A stretch of 64,000 nucleotides of DNA from positions 3,348,001 through 3,412,000 of the forward strand of contig OZ244914.1 of the NCBI GenBank assembly GCA_965221795.1, written 5' to 3'. The stretch's first letter is position 1. Each line of letters begins with the position of its first letter. Shown piece after piece: positions 33,773 to 44,018 of this stretch. Position numbers and translations under genes: made by a program. Under the pieces are notes generated by a model, which saw only the letters and a list, made by a program, of their open reading frames with translations, was not told where the DNA came from and did no database searches. The stretch comes from VYFG01 sp965221795. GTDB lineage: Bacteria; Pseudomonadota; Gammaproteobacteria; Arenicellales; Poriferihabitantaceae.

Positions 33773-34704
33773 ATCATCCCGGGCAGAGGATGGAAGCACC
33801 CGATATGGAAAGAATGGTGACGTATCTGCGATTGCTGCAGGATCGGATTTGCCAACGACTGGAAGCGATGGATGGCCGGGAGAATTTTCGTGAAGACCCC
33901 TGGCAGCATGCTCATGGTGGCGGTGGCAATGCCCGTACTCTGGAAGGTGGGGATCTCATCGAAAAAGGCGGGGTGAATTTTTCCCATGTGCGGGGGGCGA
34001 CGCTGCCCCGTTCAGCTTCCATGAGCCGTCCGGACATTGGGGGCAAGTCATTCGAGGCCGCCGGCATTTCACTGGTGATTCATCCCCAAAACCCCTACGT
34101 GCCTACATCGCATATGAATGTCCGGCTTTTCATTGCAGGACTCGAAGAAAAACAGCCAATCTGGTGGTTTGGGGGCGGATACGACCTGACACCCTATTAT
34201 GGGTTTGAGGAAGATTGTATTCATTGGCATCGGGTTGCCCGGCAAGCATGCTCGTCATTCGGGGCGGATTACTATACCCGGTTCAAGAAATGGTGCGACG
34301 ACTATTTTTTTCTGCCACATCGGAATGAACCGAGAGGAATTGGCGGGTTGTTTTTTGATGATTTTTGTGAGGGCGATTTTGAACAGGCGTTCGCCTTTGT
34401 TCAGTCTGTCGGCGACAGTTATCTGGATGCCTACATTCCGATCATCGAAAGACGACGCGACCATCCTTACACGGAGGAGCATGTGGCTTTTCAGCATTAT
34501 CGACGAGGCCGCTACGTCGAATTCAACCTGGTGTATGACCGCGGGACCCTGTTCGGACTGCAGTCTGGAGGCCGCACGGAATCTATTCTGATGTCACTGC
34601 CGCCCCAAGTGGCATGGCGCTATGACTGGCATCCCCAGCCGGGTACCGAAGAGGAGCGGTTGTATCGGGATTTTCTCCGTCCACGAGAATGGGTCGAAGT
34701 ATAA
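33769..34704 (+). CDS. hemF: Oxygen-dependent coproporphyrinogen III oxidase
   Basis: Converts coproporphyrinogen III to protoporphyrinogen IX in haem synthesis, using oxygen. 311 residues. GGGNARTLEGGDLIEKGGVN, WWFGGGYDLTPYYGF, HRNEPRGIGGLFFDDF and FQHYRRGRYVEFNLVYDRG are all conserved. Its presence indicates at least facultative aerobic life. Overlaps tsaC; waaA starts 5 bases after its stop. Confidence 0.97.
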   Translation: MNHPGQRMEAPDMERMVTYLRLLQDRICQRLEAMDGRENFREDPWQHAHGGGGNARTLEGGDLIEKGGVNFSHVRGATLPRSASMSRPDIGGKSFEAAGISLVIHPQNPYVPTSHMNVRLFIAGLEEKQPIWWFGGGYDLTPYYGFEEDCIHWHRVARQACSSFGADYYTRFKKWCDDYFFLPHRNEPRGIGGLFFDDFCEGDFEQAFAFVQSVGDSYLDAYIPIIERRRDHPYTEEHVAFQHYRRGRYVEFNLVYDRGTLFGLQSGGRTESILMSLPPQVAWRYDWHPQPGTEEERLYRDFLRPREWVEV

Positions 34705-34708
34705 ATCC

Positions 34709-35977
34709 ATGTTGATTGGATACCGGCTGCTTCTGTATCTGGTTTTCCCCTGGATTCTTCTGCGGTTGATCCTCAAAGGGATTCGCAGCCCGGGGTATCG
34801 AAAGCGCATTGGCGAACGCTTTGGCTGGTCCAGTCTCGAATGTCCATCCGGGAGCATCTGGATTCATGCCGTTTCGGTGGGTGAAGTCAATGCCGCCGCA
34901 CCTCTGGTCCACCGTTTGCGCAAGCGATGGCCTGACCGTACGGTCATTGTCACGACCATGACAGTGACCGGATCCGAACGCGTCCAGACCCTCTTGGGAA
35001 GCAGTGTCCGGCATTGCTATCTTCCTTATGATTATCCTGGGGCAATCCGCCGGTTCCTGAAACGTTGTCAGCCTACTTTGGGACTGGTAATGGAAACCGA
35101 AATATAGCCCGAACTGATCGCCTCTTGCCACCGAAAAGGGATTCCATTGCTCTACGCCAATGTGCGCATGTCAGAAAAATCGCGAAAAGGATACCAAAAA
35201 TTCCAGCCGTTGGTTGCTCATACCTTGTCCCGGATTACCCGGTTTGCAGTACAGTCCGAGTCCGATGCCAGTCGTCTGCATGCTCTGGGTGCCCCTACAA
35301 ATCGGATCCGGATCACGGGAAGCATGAAATTTGATGCGGAGATGGCAGCCAGTATTTCGGAAGCTGGGGAGTCGATTCGCCGTAGTCTTGGCTGGAACCG
35401 CCCGATATTCCTCGGGGCCAGCACTCATGATGGAGAAGAAGTCATCCTGTTGCGGGTTTTCCGGGAATTGCTGCATCGGATCCCCGACTTGTTACTGATT
35501 CTGGTTCCCCGACATTCAGAGCGTTGCAAGACGGTCGACAGGCTATGCCGGACAGAATCCTTTTCGACCATGTTGGCAAGCCATGGTACTGGAGAACTGG
35601 ATCCGTCCGTGGAGGTCATGATCGTAGACCGAATGGGAGAATTGCCCCGGTACATGGCCGCTTGTGACATTGTCTTTATGGGGGGTAGCCTGGTCCCTGT
35701 CGGCGGACATAACCTGCTGGAAGCGGCGGTGTTAAACCGGCCGGTGGTGTTCGGCCCGGAAATGTTCAATTTTGCGGAAATTGCCGCGATGTTCTTATCT
35801 CAGGGAGCCGGGATTCAGGTGAATGATGAAAGGGAACTGAAGGAAGTGGTCGGTCGATTATTCGGAGATGTGGGAATGCGAGTTCAATATGGCATGCAAG
35901 GGAAACGGCTGGTGGAGCAGAACAAGGGGGCTTTGGCGCAGGTCGAATCCATGGTAGCCCAGATGCTCACGCACTGA
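34709..35977 (+). pseudogene. waaA: Kdo transferase (WaaA/KdtA) with an in-frame amber codon
   Basis: Adds Kdo to lipid A, normally essential in LPS-bearing bacteria. From ATG 34709 the frame would give 422 residues, the usual length. The N-terminal anchor (RLLLYLVFPWILLRLIL), SIWIHAVSVGEVNAAAPLV, YLPYDYPGAIRRFLKRCQP, LLYANVRMSEKSRKGY and FMGGSLVPVGGHNLLEAAVL are good. At 35105-35107 a TAG stands where the family has the conserved tryptophan of ETE(L/I)WPN (here ETEI-stop-PEL). A single G-to-A change explains it. Everything else is undamaged, so a very recent mutation, a sequencing error or suppression are all possible. The 3' end overlaps pepN by 11 bases, convergently. Confidence 0.9.
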
Positions 35978-38615
35978 CCGCGCCCTGGCCAGATGTCAAG
36001 CCACGAGTTACTATCTCGGACACATCCGGAGACAGGGCCTGAACTTGCTGGATCCGTGTGAGGCAGGCTTTCATTTGCTCTCCCAGTGCAGGTACCATAT
36101 CCTGCCATGGAGTCAATTTGCTGACCAGTCGTGCCGCAACCATCGGGTTTTTTGCATCCAGCTGAATGATCCAGTCCGTCAGGAAACGATAACCCTCTCC
36201 ATTGGCCATATGGAATCCGATCGGGTTCCGCGCTGCAAATACCAGCAGCAGAGAGTACACTTTGTTGGGGTTGCGGGCGTCGAAGGCGGGATGGTGTGTC
36301 AGTTCGTTCATTCGGGACAGGATATTCGCTTGCCGTGCGGCGGCCTGAATTCCCAGCCAGCGATTCACCACCAACACTTCGTGTTTCCAATCGTCATAGA
36401 ACCTATCCAGAAGTTCGACACGGTCGGGCATACTGGACTGGGTAATGGCCTGGAGCGCAGAACTGCGATCCGTCAGGATCCGGGCATTGGCAAGTTGCGT
36501 TCTGGCGAGATCATGGACTTCCTTCGTATCGATAGTCGATAGAAAACGCAGACAGGTGTCGCGCAGGGCTCGAATACCGGATTGCATCTTTCCTGGCCCG
36601 CCATGGTTTTCGGCTTCGAGAGACCGGTAGCGGTCCATCAACGCCCCGAAATAAACGGTCGCCACTTGTTGCATAAGAGAGTGCCGGGATTGTGCAATGG
36701 AGATCGGATCTATTGGTTTTGACAACTGCCCCAGCCATGATTCGTCCGGCAAGGTGAGCAATTTTGCCCCAAGACTCAGGTCGTCCCCAGAGGATTGGAT
36801 CAGGTTGCCCATCAGCCCCACAATCGTATCGTCAAACTGGCATGGCTCTCCGGATTGAACTCGTGCCAGGTTGTGCAAGATTTCGTTCTGCAGCAGTTGT
36901 TGTCCCGCATCCCAACGAACAAAGGGGTCCGTGTCGTGTTGGAACAGGAGCACCAGTTCGGATGGGTCCCGGTCTATCTCCAGCTTGACCGGGGCCGAGA
37001 ATCGTCGCAGTAGGGAAGGGATAGGGGGTTTTTGTATTCCGTTGAATACAAACTGTTGCTCGGGTGTTGACAGGATCAGCCGCTTTTCATCGGTTCCATC
37101 AGCAAAACGCTGGATCTGACCGTCTGAATCCAGCAGCGCGATGACAATCGGGATGACAAACGCGAGGGCATTGGATTGGTTGGGGATCTCGGGGCAGGTT
37201 TGGCGCAGTGTGAGCGTGTACTGTGATGCTTTTGCGTCATATGTGCCTTCCGCATGGACGACCGGGGTGCCCGCTTGGGAATACCAACGCTTGAAAGCAG
37301 AAAAATCGAATGGAGCCTCTTCGCTGAGGCTTTCTTGGATCGCAGCGACGAAATCATCCGTCGTCACGGCTTGGCCATCGTGACGATCAAAATAAAGATC
37401 GGTGCCTTTGCGGAACGCCTGCTCCCCGACCAGGGTTTGTAACATACGAACGACTTCTGCCCCTTTTTCGTAGACGGTCGAGGTGTAAAAGTTATTGATT
37501 TCGAGGTAGCTTTCCGGGCGTACCGGGTGGGCCATTGGGCCAGCATCTTCCGGGAATTGATGACTGCGCAGGAGATCAACATCTTCAATCCGTTGCAACC
37601 CGGCAGAACCCATGGCCGCACTGAATTCCTGGTCACGAAAGACGGTAAAGCCTTCTTTCAGGCTCAGTTGAAACCAATCCCGGCAGGTAACACGGTTGCC
37701 GGACCAATTATGAAAATACTCGTGGCCGATAACGCTCTCAATCTGGTCATAGTCAGAGTCAGTAGAAACCTCTGGACTCGCCAGTACCAGTTTGATGTTG
37801 AAGACATTCAGACTCTTGTTCTCCATCGCCCCCATATTGAAGTCTTCTACGGCGACGATATTGAACAAATCCAGATCGTATTCCCGGCCAAACGCCTGCT
37901 CATCCCATTCCATTGCCCGTTGCAGGGCCTGCATGGGGAATTCGCACTTGTCGAGGTCCGCTTCGGCGGCATAGATATGCAGGGAAACTTCGCGGCCACT
38001 GCGGGTCAGGAACCGATCTTTCCGGCAGGCAAGGTTGCCCGCCACAATGGCAAACAGATACGTCGGTTTGGGAAATGGATCTGACCATTCGGTTTCATGA
38101 ATCCCGTGCTGGATTTCCTGCCGAACCAGATTGCCATTGGACAAGAGGACGGGATACCGTTTCGCTGGTCCACGTAACAGGACCTGGTAAGTGGCGAGGT
38201 TATCCGGACGGTCGATCGAAGGAGTAATTCGGCGAAATCCTTCGGCTTCACATTGCGTACACAACAGATTACGCGATTGGTAGAGTCCCTCCAGTTTGGA
38301 GTTGGTGGATGGGTTCAGGGTATTCACGATCTCCAACTGGCAAGAGACGGGAAGCCCTGCAATCCGGATCTGGTGGTCGGTATAAGAGATGGCTTCCTGT
38401 TGCGGGGATTCGCCATCGATTCGAATCGACTCAATTGTGATTTCTTCATGATCCAGTACCAACGGGTCTGTACTTTCTGAACATCTTTCAACCGTATGAA
38501 GGGTTCGCACTCTTGTGCAGACCGGGTCCAGGTCCAGTTCCATCCGGGTGTTCAGAATCCGATGGGAAGGGGGACGATAATCTTTCAGGTATGTGAGGGT
38601 TCTGGCAGATTTCAT
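35967..38615 (-). CDS. pepN: Aminopeptidase N
   Basis: M1 zinc aminopeptidase of the cytoplasm, releasing N-terminal residues from peptides. About 882 residues from ATG 38615 (MKSARTLTYLKDYRPP), which matches the family's normal N-terminus; the open frame reaches further but that part is not conserved. VEDFNMGAMENKSLNVFN (substrate-binding GAMEN) and VIGHEYFHNWSGNRVTCRDW (HExxH) followed by SLKEG supply the catalytic and zinc residues. The C-terminal helical repeats are complete. Convergent with waaA. Confidence 0.95.
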   Translation of the reverse strand: MKSARTLTYLKDYRPPSHRILNTRMELDLDPVCTRVRTLHTVERCSESTDPLVLDHEEITIESIRIDGESPQQEAISYTDHQIRIAGLPVSCQLEIVNTLNPSTNSKLEGLYQSRNLLCTQCEAEGFRRITPSIDRPDNLATYQVLLRGPAKRYPVLLSNGNLVRQEIQHGIHETEWSDPFPKPTYLFAIVAGNLACRKDRFLTRSGREVSLHIYAAEADLDKCEFPMQALQRAMEWDEQAFGREYDLDLFNIVAVEDFNMGAMENKSLNVFNIKLVLASPEVSTDSDYDQIESVIGHEYFHNWSGNRVTCRDWFQLSLKEGFTVFRDQEFSAAMGSAGLQRIEDVDLLRSHQFPEDAGPMAHPVRPESYLEINNFYTSTVYEKGAEVVRMLQTLVGEQAFRKGTDLYFDRHDGQAVTTDDFVAAIQESLSEEAPFDFSAFKRWYSQAGTPVVHAEGTYDAKASQYTLTLRQTCPEIPNQSNALAFVIPIVIALLDSDGQIQRFADGTDEKRLILSTPEQQFVFNGIQKPPIPSLLRRFSAPVKLEIDRDPSELVLLFQHDTDPFVRWDAGQQLLQNEILHNLARVQSGEPCQFDDTIVGLMGNLIQSSGDDLSLGAKLLTLPDESWLGQLSKPIDPISIAQSRHSLMQQVATVYFGALMDRYRSLEAENHGGPGKMQSGIRALRDTCLRFLSTIDTKEVHDLARTQLANARILTDRSSALQAITQSSMPDRVELLDRFYDDWKHEVLVVNRWLGIQAAARQANILSRMNELTHHPAFDARNPNKVYSLLLVFAARNPIGFHMANGEGYRFLTDWIIQLDAKNPMVAARLVSKLTPWQDMVPALGEQMKACLTRIQQVQALSPDVSEIVTRGLTSGQGAVSA

Positions 38616-39058
38616 GTGAAGAGTCTCTGGCTCAGGTTTGTGATGCGCATGGGGGAGCATGGATTGACGATCGTTCGGCAAGTGTATGAAAGAGGCTCGC
38701 ACTGCCAAGTCCGCCGGCAGGTTTGAGAAAAACAGAATGTGCAGACCGTAGGCAAGAGAATCAATAGCATCTGCCGCAGCGAAGCAGCACTTCGGCAAGG
38801 TTCTTTGCGCAGAAAATGCATCTACCTCACCCTCAAGGCAGTCAAGTCGACAATAAGCGCAGGGGATGGCGGATGGGAATCAGATCGCCAACAGGGTGAT
38901 CAGTAAGCGGAGTCGTATTCCCCTGATCGGCTGGAATAGACACCGCCGGCAGTCAAGATGAAAGGGCCTGAGGCCATGATTTACCACCACCGCTTTTCAC
39001 CTCCCACTGACAGCGGTCCGTATAACTGGAAAGCGATGATATGGCACGCAGGAGTAGG
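38616..39058. other. Intergenic stretch between pepN and the ferredoxin gene
   Basis: No conserved reading frame, RNA gene or clear terminator could be identified. Confidence 0.4.
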
Positions 39059-39382
39059 TTATCGTTGCAGGTACTGCAGCTTTTCCTTCACATCTTTCCA
39101 TTCGTCAGCATCTTCGGGTGCCGGCTTCATTTCTGTAATGACAGGCCAGATCTGGCTGAGTTCGGTATTGAGTTGCAGGAAGTGCTTTTGATCTTCGGGT
39201 AGTTCATCTTCCGGCACAATCGCATCCACAGGACATTCGGGCTCACACAGGCTACAGTCGATACATTCTTCCGGATCAATCACAAGACAATTGGGGCCTT
39301 CGTGAAAGCAATCAACCGGACAGACTTCAACGCAATCAGTGTACTTGCATCGGATGCAGGACTCGATAACAACGTAAGTCAT
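39059..39382 (-). CDS. fdxA: 7Fe ferredoxin (3Fe-4S/4Fe-4S)
   Basis: 107 residues from ATG 39382-39380. CIRCKYTDCVEVCPVDCF and CIDCSLCEPECPVDAI bind one [3Fe-4S] and one [4Fe-4S] cluster. The C-terminal extension (HFLQLNTELSQIWPVITEM) is typical of the FdxA type. Soluble electron carrier. Its position beside mutS is the arrangement seen in pseudomonads and relatives. Confidence 0.95.
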   Translation of the reverse strand: MTYVVIESCIRCKYTDCVEVCPVDCFHEGPNCLVIDPEECIDCSLCEPECPVDAIVPEDELPEDQKHFLQLNTELSQIWPVITEMKPAPEDADEWKDVKEKLQYLQR

Positions 39383-39457
39383 GGGGGAAAGACAGGAAAA
39401 AGGAATCAGTATCCGATTATACAATTGATTCATGCACAGCGATACGGCTTGCAACGG

Positions 39458-42025
39458 CTATGGCTTGAGCAGATGGGCGCATGCATACAGAATTTCAAGT
39501 GCTTCCCGGGCAGATATCGCATTCGGGTCGATGCCCTTGAGCTTGGCGATCGCCGCCTGTTCTCCTACGGGTATCGAGGCGAACAGATTCGACTGGGATG
39601 GAGTGTTTTTACACATTTCCTGACTATGAACCTCATGGTATTGTTGTTCCAGCTCTGCAAGCTTTTTCTTCGCTTCTGCAATGAGGTGTTCTGGCAGGCC
39701 AGCCAGTCGGGCCACCTGTAATCCATAGCTTTGGTTTGCCGGACCATCTTTGACACGGTACAGGAAGACAATCCGATCACCGTGCTCCACTGCATCCAGA
39801 TGGACATTGGCGATTCGATCCCATTGATCCGCAAGGGACGTCAGTTCAAAGTAGTGTGTGGAAAACAGGGTGAATGCGTGAATTCGGCGCACCAGGTCGC
39901 TGGCGCAAGCCCAGGCCAGGGACAGGCCGTCAAAAGTGCTCGTGCCCCGCCCAATCTCATCCACCAGAACCAGGCTGTGTTCCGTGGCATTGTGCAAAAT
40001 TTGGGCCATTTCTGTCATTTCCACCATAAAGGTGGAGCGTCCCCCGGACAGGTCATCTGAAGCACCAATACGACTGAAAATCCGGTCCAGCGGGCCGAAT
40101 GTTGCGCTTTCTGCCGGCACGAAACTGCCAATATGGGCGAGCAGAGCAATGATGGCTACCTGTCGCATGTAAGTGCTTTTGCCTCCCATGTTGGGGCCAG
40201 TAATCAGTTGCATCCGAACGCGGTCCCCCAGCATGGTATGGTTGGGGATAAAGTCCGTACCAGGGATCGATTCGACCACAGGATGGCGACCTGCTGTAAT
40301 CTCCAGGATCGGCAAGTCACTGTAGTAGGGTCGATTCCAATGCAGGCGGGCCGACAACTCGGCCAGATTTTGCAGACAGTCGAGTTCGGCCAAAGCGACT
40401 GCACAGGACATCAAATCCCCAATCAATTCGCCCAATTTTTCCAGCAACTGTTCATACAACCATTTTTCCCGAGCCAATGCCTTGCTTTGCGCACTCAGTA
40501 TGCGATCTTCAAATTCTTTCAGGTCGGCGGTGATATAACGCTCGGCATTTTTGATGGTCTGTCTACGGATATAGTGATCTGGAACCTGGTGGGATTGCGT
40601 CCGCGACAACTCGATGTAATAGCCGTGTACCTTGTTATAGCGAACCTTCAGGCTGGAGAGCCCTGACTCCTTCTTCTCTCTGGCTTCCATTTCCAGCAGA
40701 TGAGCTCCAGAATCCCGTTGTAGCTGCCGATACTCCCCAAGCTCCGGATCAAATTCATCATGGATCACTCCCCCATCCCGGATGGTCATCGGCGGTTCAT
40801 CAATGATAGCTTTTTCCAGCAGATGCTGGATGGTGGGCCGGGGATGAAGAGCCGACTGCAAGTGGTCCAGTGCTGGTGAAGAGTGGGTATGCAGCAACTG
40901 GCTGATTGCCGGCAGTACGGCTAATCCGGTACGGAGCCGAATCAAATCCCGAGGACGGGCAGTTTTCATTGCGACTCGTGCGAGGATTCGCTCCATATCG
41001 CCGGCCTCTTTCAGCAAGGGAGCCAAGTCATCGAACTGTCGGTCCCGCACAATGGATTCAATCGCATCATGACGACTGGTCAGTATGCTGCGATCCCTGA
41101 TGGGGTTACGAATCCATCGCCGGAGCCAGCGGGATCCCATGGGGGTGGCGCAATAGTCCATCAATGTGATGAGCGCATGCAGGGGAGAGCCATCCTGACC
41201 GACCTCAATTTCAAGATTCGCGCGAGTAGCAGAGTCGACGAACAGCACATCGTCCCTGCGAACCAGGCGGATCCCTGTGATGTGTGGGACATGATGACCT
41301 CGCAAGTCCTGGATATACTGGATCAGGGCTCCGGCAGCACGGGTCGCCAGAGGGAACGCATGGCATTCGAAAGCTCGAAGGTCGTGAACGCCAAACTGCT
41401 CTTTGAGTTTGGACTCGGCCCGGACGGATTCAAAATACCAGTCCGGTACCGTGCTGACTCGGCAAAGATCCAGGATCTTTTCCTGCTGCTCGCCTAGCAG
41501 GATTTCCGCCGCCTTGACTCTGGCAAGTTCGTCCCGGGCATGGGTGCAAGAATCTAATTCAAACCCTTCAAAGTTGCCACTTGAGATTTCGAGTACCGCG
41601 AATCCCACACGATCTTCCTGAACGAGAATCGACGCGATCAGATTTTCCTGTCGATCCTGCAGCAGGTTTTCTTCAGTCAGGGTCCCCGGTGTGATGACTC
41701 GGACCACCTTGCGTTCTACCGGGCCTTTGCTCGTGTTGGGGTCGCCGATCTGTTCGCAGATTGCAACGGTGATGTCGGCTGCAACCAGCTTTACCAGATA
41801 TTGATCGATGCTGTGATGTGGGACACCTGCCATGGGAATCGATTCGCCGCATGACTGGCCTCTGGCGGTCAGGGTAATGCCCAGGATGTCGGCTGCTATT
41901 CTGGCATCTTCATAGAACAGTTCATAAAAATCTCCCATGCGATAAAACAAGAGCATGTTCGGATATTCCGCCTTGATCGTCAAATACTGACGCATCAGTG
42001 GCGTATGGCCTTCCAAACTGCTCAC
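39458..42025 (-). CDS. mutS: DNA mismatch repair protein MutS
   Basis: About 855 residues from GTG 42025-42023, which overlaps the suhB stop (GTGA); TTG 42034 would add three codons. MLLFYRMGDFYELFYEDA carries the Phe-x-Glu that wedges into mismatches. ITGPNMGGKSTYMRQ (Walker A), LVLVDEIGRGTSTFDGLSLA and FSTHYFELT are intact. The ORF looks complete, so mismatch repair is probably working. That matters because mismatch repair affects the slippage rate of long homopolymers in some bacteria. Confidence 0.96.
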   Translation of the reverse strand: MSSLEGHTPLMRQYLTIKAEYPNMLLFYRMGDFYELFYEDARIAADILGITLTARGQSCGESIPMAGVPHHSIDQYLVKLVAADITVAICEQIGDPNTSKGPVERKVVRVITPGTLTEENLLQDRQENLIASILVQEDRVGFAVLEISSGNFEGFELDSCTHARDELARVKAAEILLGEQQEKILDLCRVSTVPDWYFESVRAESKLKEQFGVHDLRAFECHAFPLATRAAGALIQYIQDLRGHHVPHITGIRLVRRDDVLFVDSATRANLEIEVGQDGSPLHALITLMDYCATPMGSRWLRRWIRNPIRDRSILTSRHDAIESIVRDRQFDDLAPLLKEAGDMERILARVAMKTARPRDLIRLRTGLAVLPAISQLLHTHSSPALDHLQSALHPRPTIQHLLEKAIIDEPPMTIRDGGVIHDEFDPELGEYRQLQRDSGAHLLEMEAREKKESGLSSLKVRYNKVHGYYIELSRTQSHQVPDHYIRRQTIKNAERYITADLKEFEDRILSAQSKALAREKWLYEQLLEKLGELIGDLMSCAVALAELDCLQNLAELSARLHWNRPYYSDLPILEITAGRHPVVESIPGTDFIPNHTMLGDRVRMQLITGPNMGGKSTYMRQVAIIALLAHIGSFVPAESATFGPLDRIFSRIGASDDLSGGRSTFMVEMTEMAQILHNATEHSLVLVDEIGRGTSTFDGLSLAWACASDLVRRIHAFTLFSTHYFELTSLADQWDRIANVHLDAVEHGDRIVFLYRVKDGPANQSYGLQVARLAGLPEHLIAEAKKKLAELEQQYHEVHSQEMCKNTPSQSNLFASIPVGEQAAIAKLKGIDPNAISAREALEILYACAHLLKP

Positions 42026-42846
42026 TGGTTGCAATCAAAGCCGGTTTTGACCATCGTGAGGAGTTCGTGGAACAAATGTGGATTCGCAGCCACGACATTG
42101 CCTCGTTGGAGGAAATCCTGTTCACCATGAAAATCGGCAACCAGTCCACCGGCTTCACGTACCAGAAGACTGCCAGCCGCCATATCCCAAGGGCGGATCC
42201 CCGGTTCCCAATAGCCATCCAGCCGCGCACAAGCTACATAGGCGAGGTCCAGCACCGCAGAACCACTAACTTTCAGATTGCTGACTTTGGGAATCAGACT
42301 TCGCATGACCTGGATCACCGGATCGCTGTTTTTCGGGCTTCGGATTGAAAAACCAGAACCGATCAGAGATTCGTCCAGAATGGTCTTGCCACTGACTCGA
42401 ATGCGACGCGTATTCAGTTGTGCGCCCTGACCACGACTGCCGGTAAAAAGCTCATCCCGCAAAGGATCATAAATCACCGCATGTTCCAGGTTCTTGCTTT
42501 TGCGGACCGCGATCGAAACCGCAAAGTGAGGGTCGCCATGAAGAAAATTGATCGTTCCATCCAGCGGGTCGATAATCCACTCCATGTCCGTGTCATGCGT
42601 GCTATCCCGACTATGTGTGGTGCCGCTTTCTTCGGCAAGAATGTGATGATGAGGATATTTTTCATGAATGGTGGTGATAATTTCCCCTTCCGCCATGCGA
42701 TCGATTTCGCTGACAAAATCCCTTCGTCCTTTTTTTTGTACGCGAACCTGGTCGAGACGATCCAGATAACGGATCATCAGGCTCCCGGCCCGTCGTGCTG
42801 CTTTAATGCCGATGTGAAGTAGTGGGTCCATGGAGTAGGATGCCAT
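42022..42846 (-). CDS. suhB: Inositol monophosphatase family protein (SuhB)
   Basis: 274 residues. The Mg-dependent phosphatase motifs ILAEESG, WIIDPLDGTINFLHGDPHF and WEPGIRPWDMAAGSLLVREA are present. In enterobacteria SuhB also joins the rRNA antitermination complex. M6 (MDPLLHIGIKAARRAG) may be the real start. Co-directional with and overlapping mutS; divergent from trmJ with a 77-base gap that must hold both promoters. Confidence 0.93.
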   Translation of the reverse strand: MASYSMDPLLHIGIKAARRAGSLMIRYLDRLDQVRVQKKGRRDFVSEIDRMAEGEIITTIHEKYPHHHILAEESGTTHSRDSTHDTDMEWIIDPLDGTINFLHGDPHFAVSIAVRKSKNLEHAVIYDPLRDELFTGSRGQGAQLNTRRIRVSGKTILDESLIGSGFSIRSPKNSDPVIQVMRSLIPKVSNLKVSGSAVLDLAYVACARLDGYWEPGIRPWDMAAGSLLVREAGGLVADFHGEQDFLQRGNVVAANPHLFHELLTMVKTGFDCNQ

Positions 42847-42923
42847 TTGCGTGGCATCGTGGAATCTAGTTTTTGTATGCCGAGAGATTCAAATTGTTAT
42901 TTTCTTGATGCAGAATCACACCA

Positions 42924-43763
42924 ATGAATGCACTAGATTATATCCGAGTTGTTCTGATTGAACCTACCCACCCGGGTAATATTGGTGCCACCGCCAGGGC
43001 TATGGGGAATATGGGGGCTTCTGATCTGGTACTGGTGAACCCGGTCGACTTTCCCAGCCCATCCGCAGAAGCCAGAGCTGCCGCAGCGAGTCATCTACTG
43101 AATGCCGCCAAAGTGGTCAGTAATCTGGACTCCGCCATTGCGGATTGTGGTCTTGTGATTGGGTCGACGGCTCGCACCCGTTCGATTCGCTGGCCCGAGC
43201 AGACTCCGGAACAGGCTGCGGACTCGATTGCGGCCGAGTGTTCCCGGATGGGCGGTCAATCTCCTATTGCGCTGTTATTTGGACGGGAGAGCAGCGGCAT
43301 GACCAATACCGAACTGGAGCGTTGTAACTTTCTGGTCTGTATTCCGACGGCAGAGAACTTTTCTTCTCTGAACCTGGCCTCAGCCGTTCTGGTTGTGTTA
43401 TATGAAGTTCGCAAGAAGCTGGGGCTGATGAGCATGGAACGCCCGGAAATTTCGGACCAGTTGGCCAGCGCCGAAGAGATGAGGCATTTTTATGCGCATC
43501 TGCAACACTTTGTCGAGCAGATTGAATTCCATGATGGACGTTCTGCAAAGCTCCATCGCAAGATGGCCCGGTTGTTCAATCGGGTGCGAATGTTTACCCA
43601 GGAAGTAAAGATGTTGCGAGGGATGTTCCGTGCGGTGGAGGATCGATTGAGTGCGAAGTGCTCGATCGACACCCCCCTGCAGGAATCCTCATGCGGTTCA
43701 GACGAGTCGCAGAAGCCCGAGACGATGGTTAAGCCCAGCAACAAATCATCTTCTTTGTCGTAG
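42924..43763 (+). CDS. trmJ: tRNA (cytidine/uridine-2'-O)-methyltransferase TrmJ
   Basis: SPOUT-family enzyme that methylates the 2'-O of residue 32 in tRNAs. 279 residues. VVLIEPTHPGNIGATARAM, then NMGASDLVLVNPVDF, LFGRESSGMTNTELERCNF and LVCIPTAENFSSLNLASAV form the knotted SAM site. The C-terminal helical extension (HFVEQIEFHDGRSAKLHRKM) is that of TrmJ. ATG 42924. Divergent from suhB, the usual neighbour. Confidence 0.95.
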   Translation: MNALDYIRVVLIEPTHPGNIGATARAMGNMGASDLVLVNPVDFPSPSAEARAAAASHLLNAAKVVSNLDSAIADCGLVIGSTARTRSIRWPEQTPEQAADSIAAECSRMGGQSPIALLFGRESSGMTNTELERCNFLVCIPTAENFSSLNLASAVLVVLYEVRKKLGLMSMERPEISDQLASAEEMRHFYAHLQHFVEQIEFHDGRSAKLHRKMARLFNRVRMFTQEVKMLRGMFRAVEDRLSAKCSIDTPLQESSCGSDESQKPETMVKPSNKSSSLS

Positions 43764-44018
43764 CCGAAAATCGGTCTGATAAACTTGATAATGAACGCTC
43801 AGGTCATCTGCCGCTGCGGCCTCTACTCGGATGTCAAAGGAGACCGAAGAAGTTCCGGATGTAAATGCATGACCGGTATGGTGGACCGCCAGGGTCGAAA
43901 GATCCTCTTCATCCTGGAACCAGGTCGGAGCCTCCAGTTCCCCAGCACCAGAGCCGTGACCAGGATCTGAGTCAGTGTCGCTTTACACCATATGGAGGAT
44001 TTACCCCGGATTCGTTAC

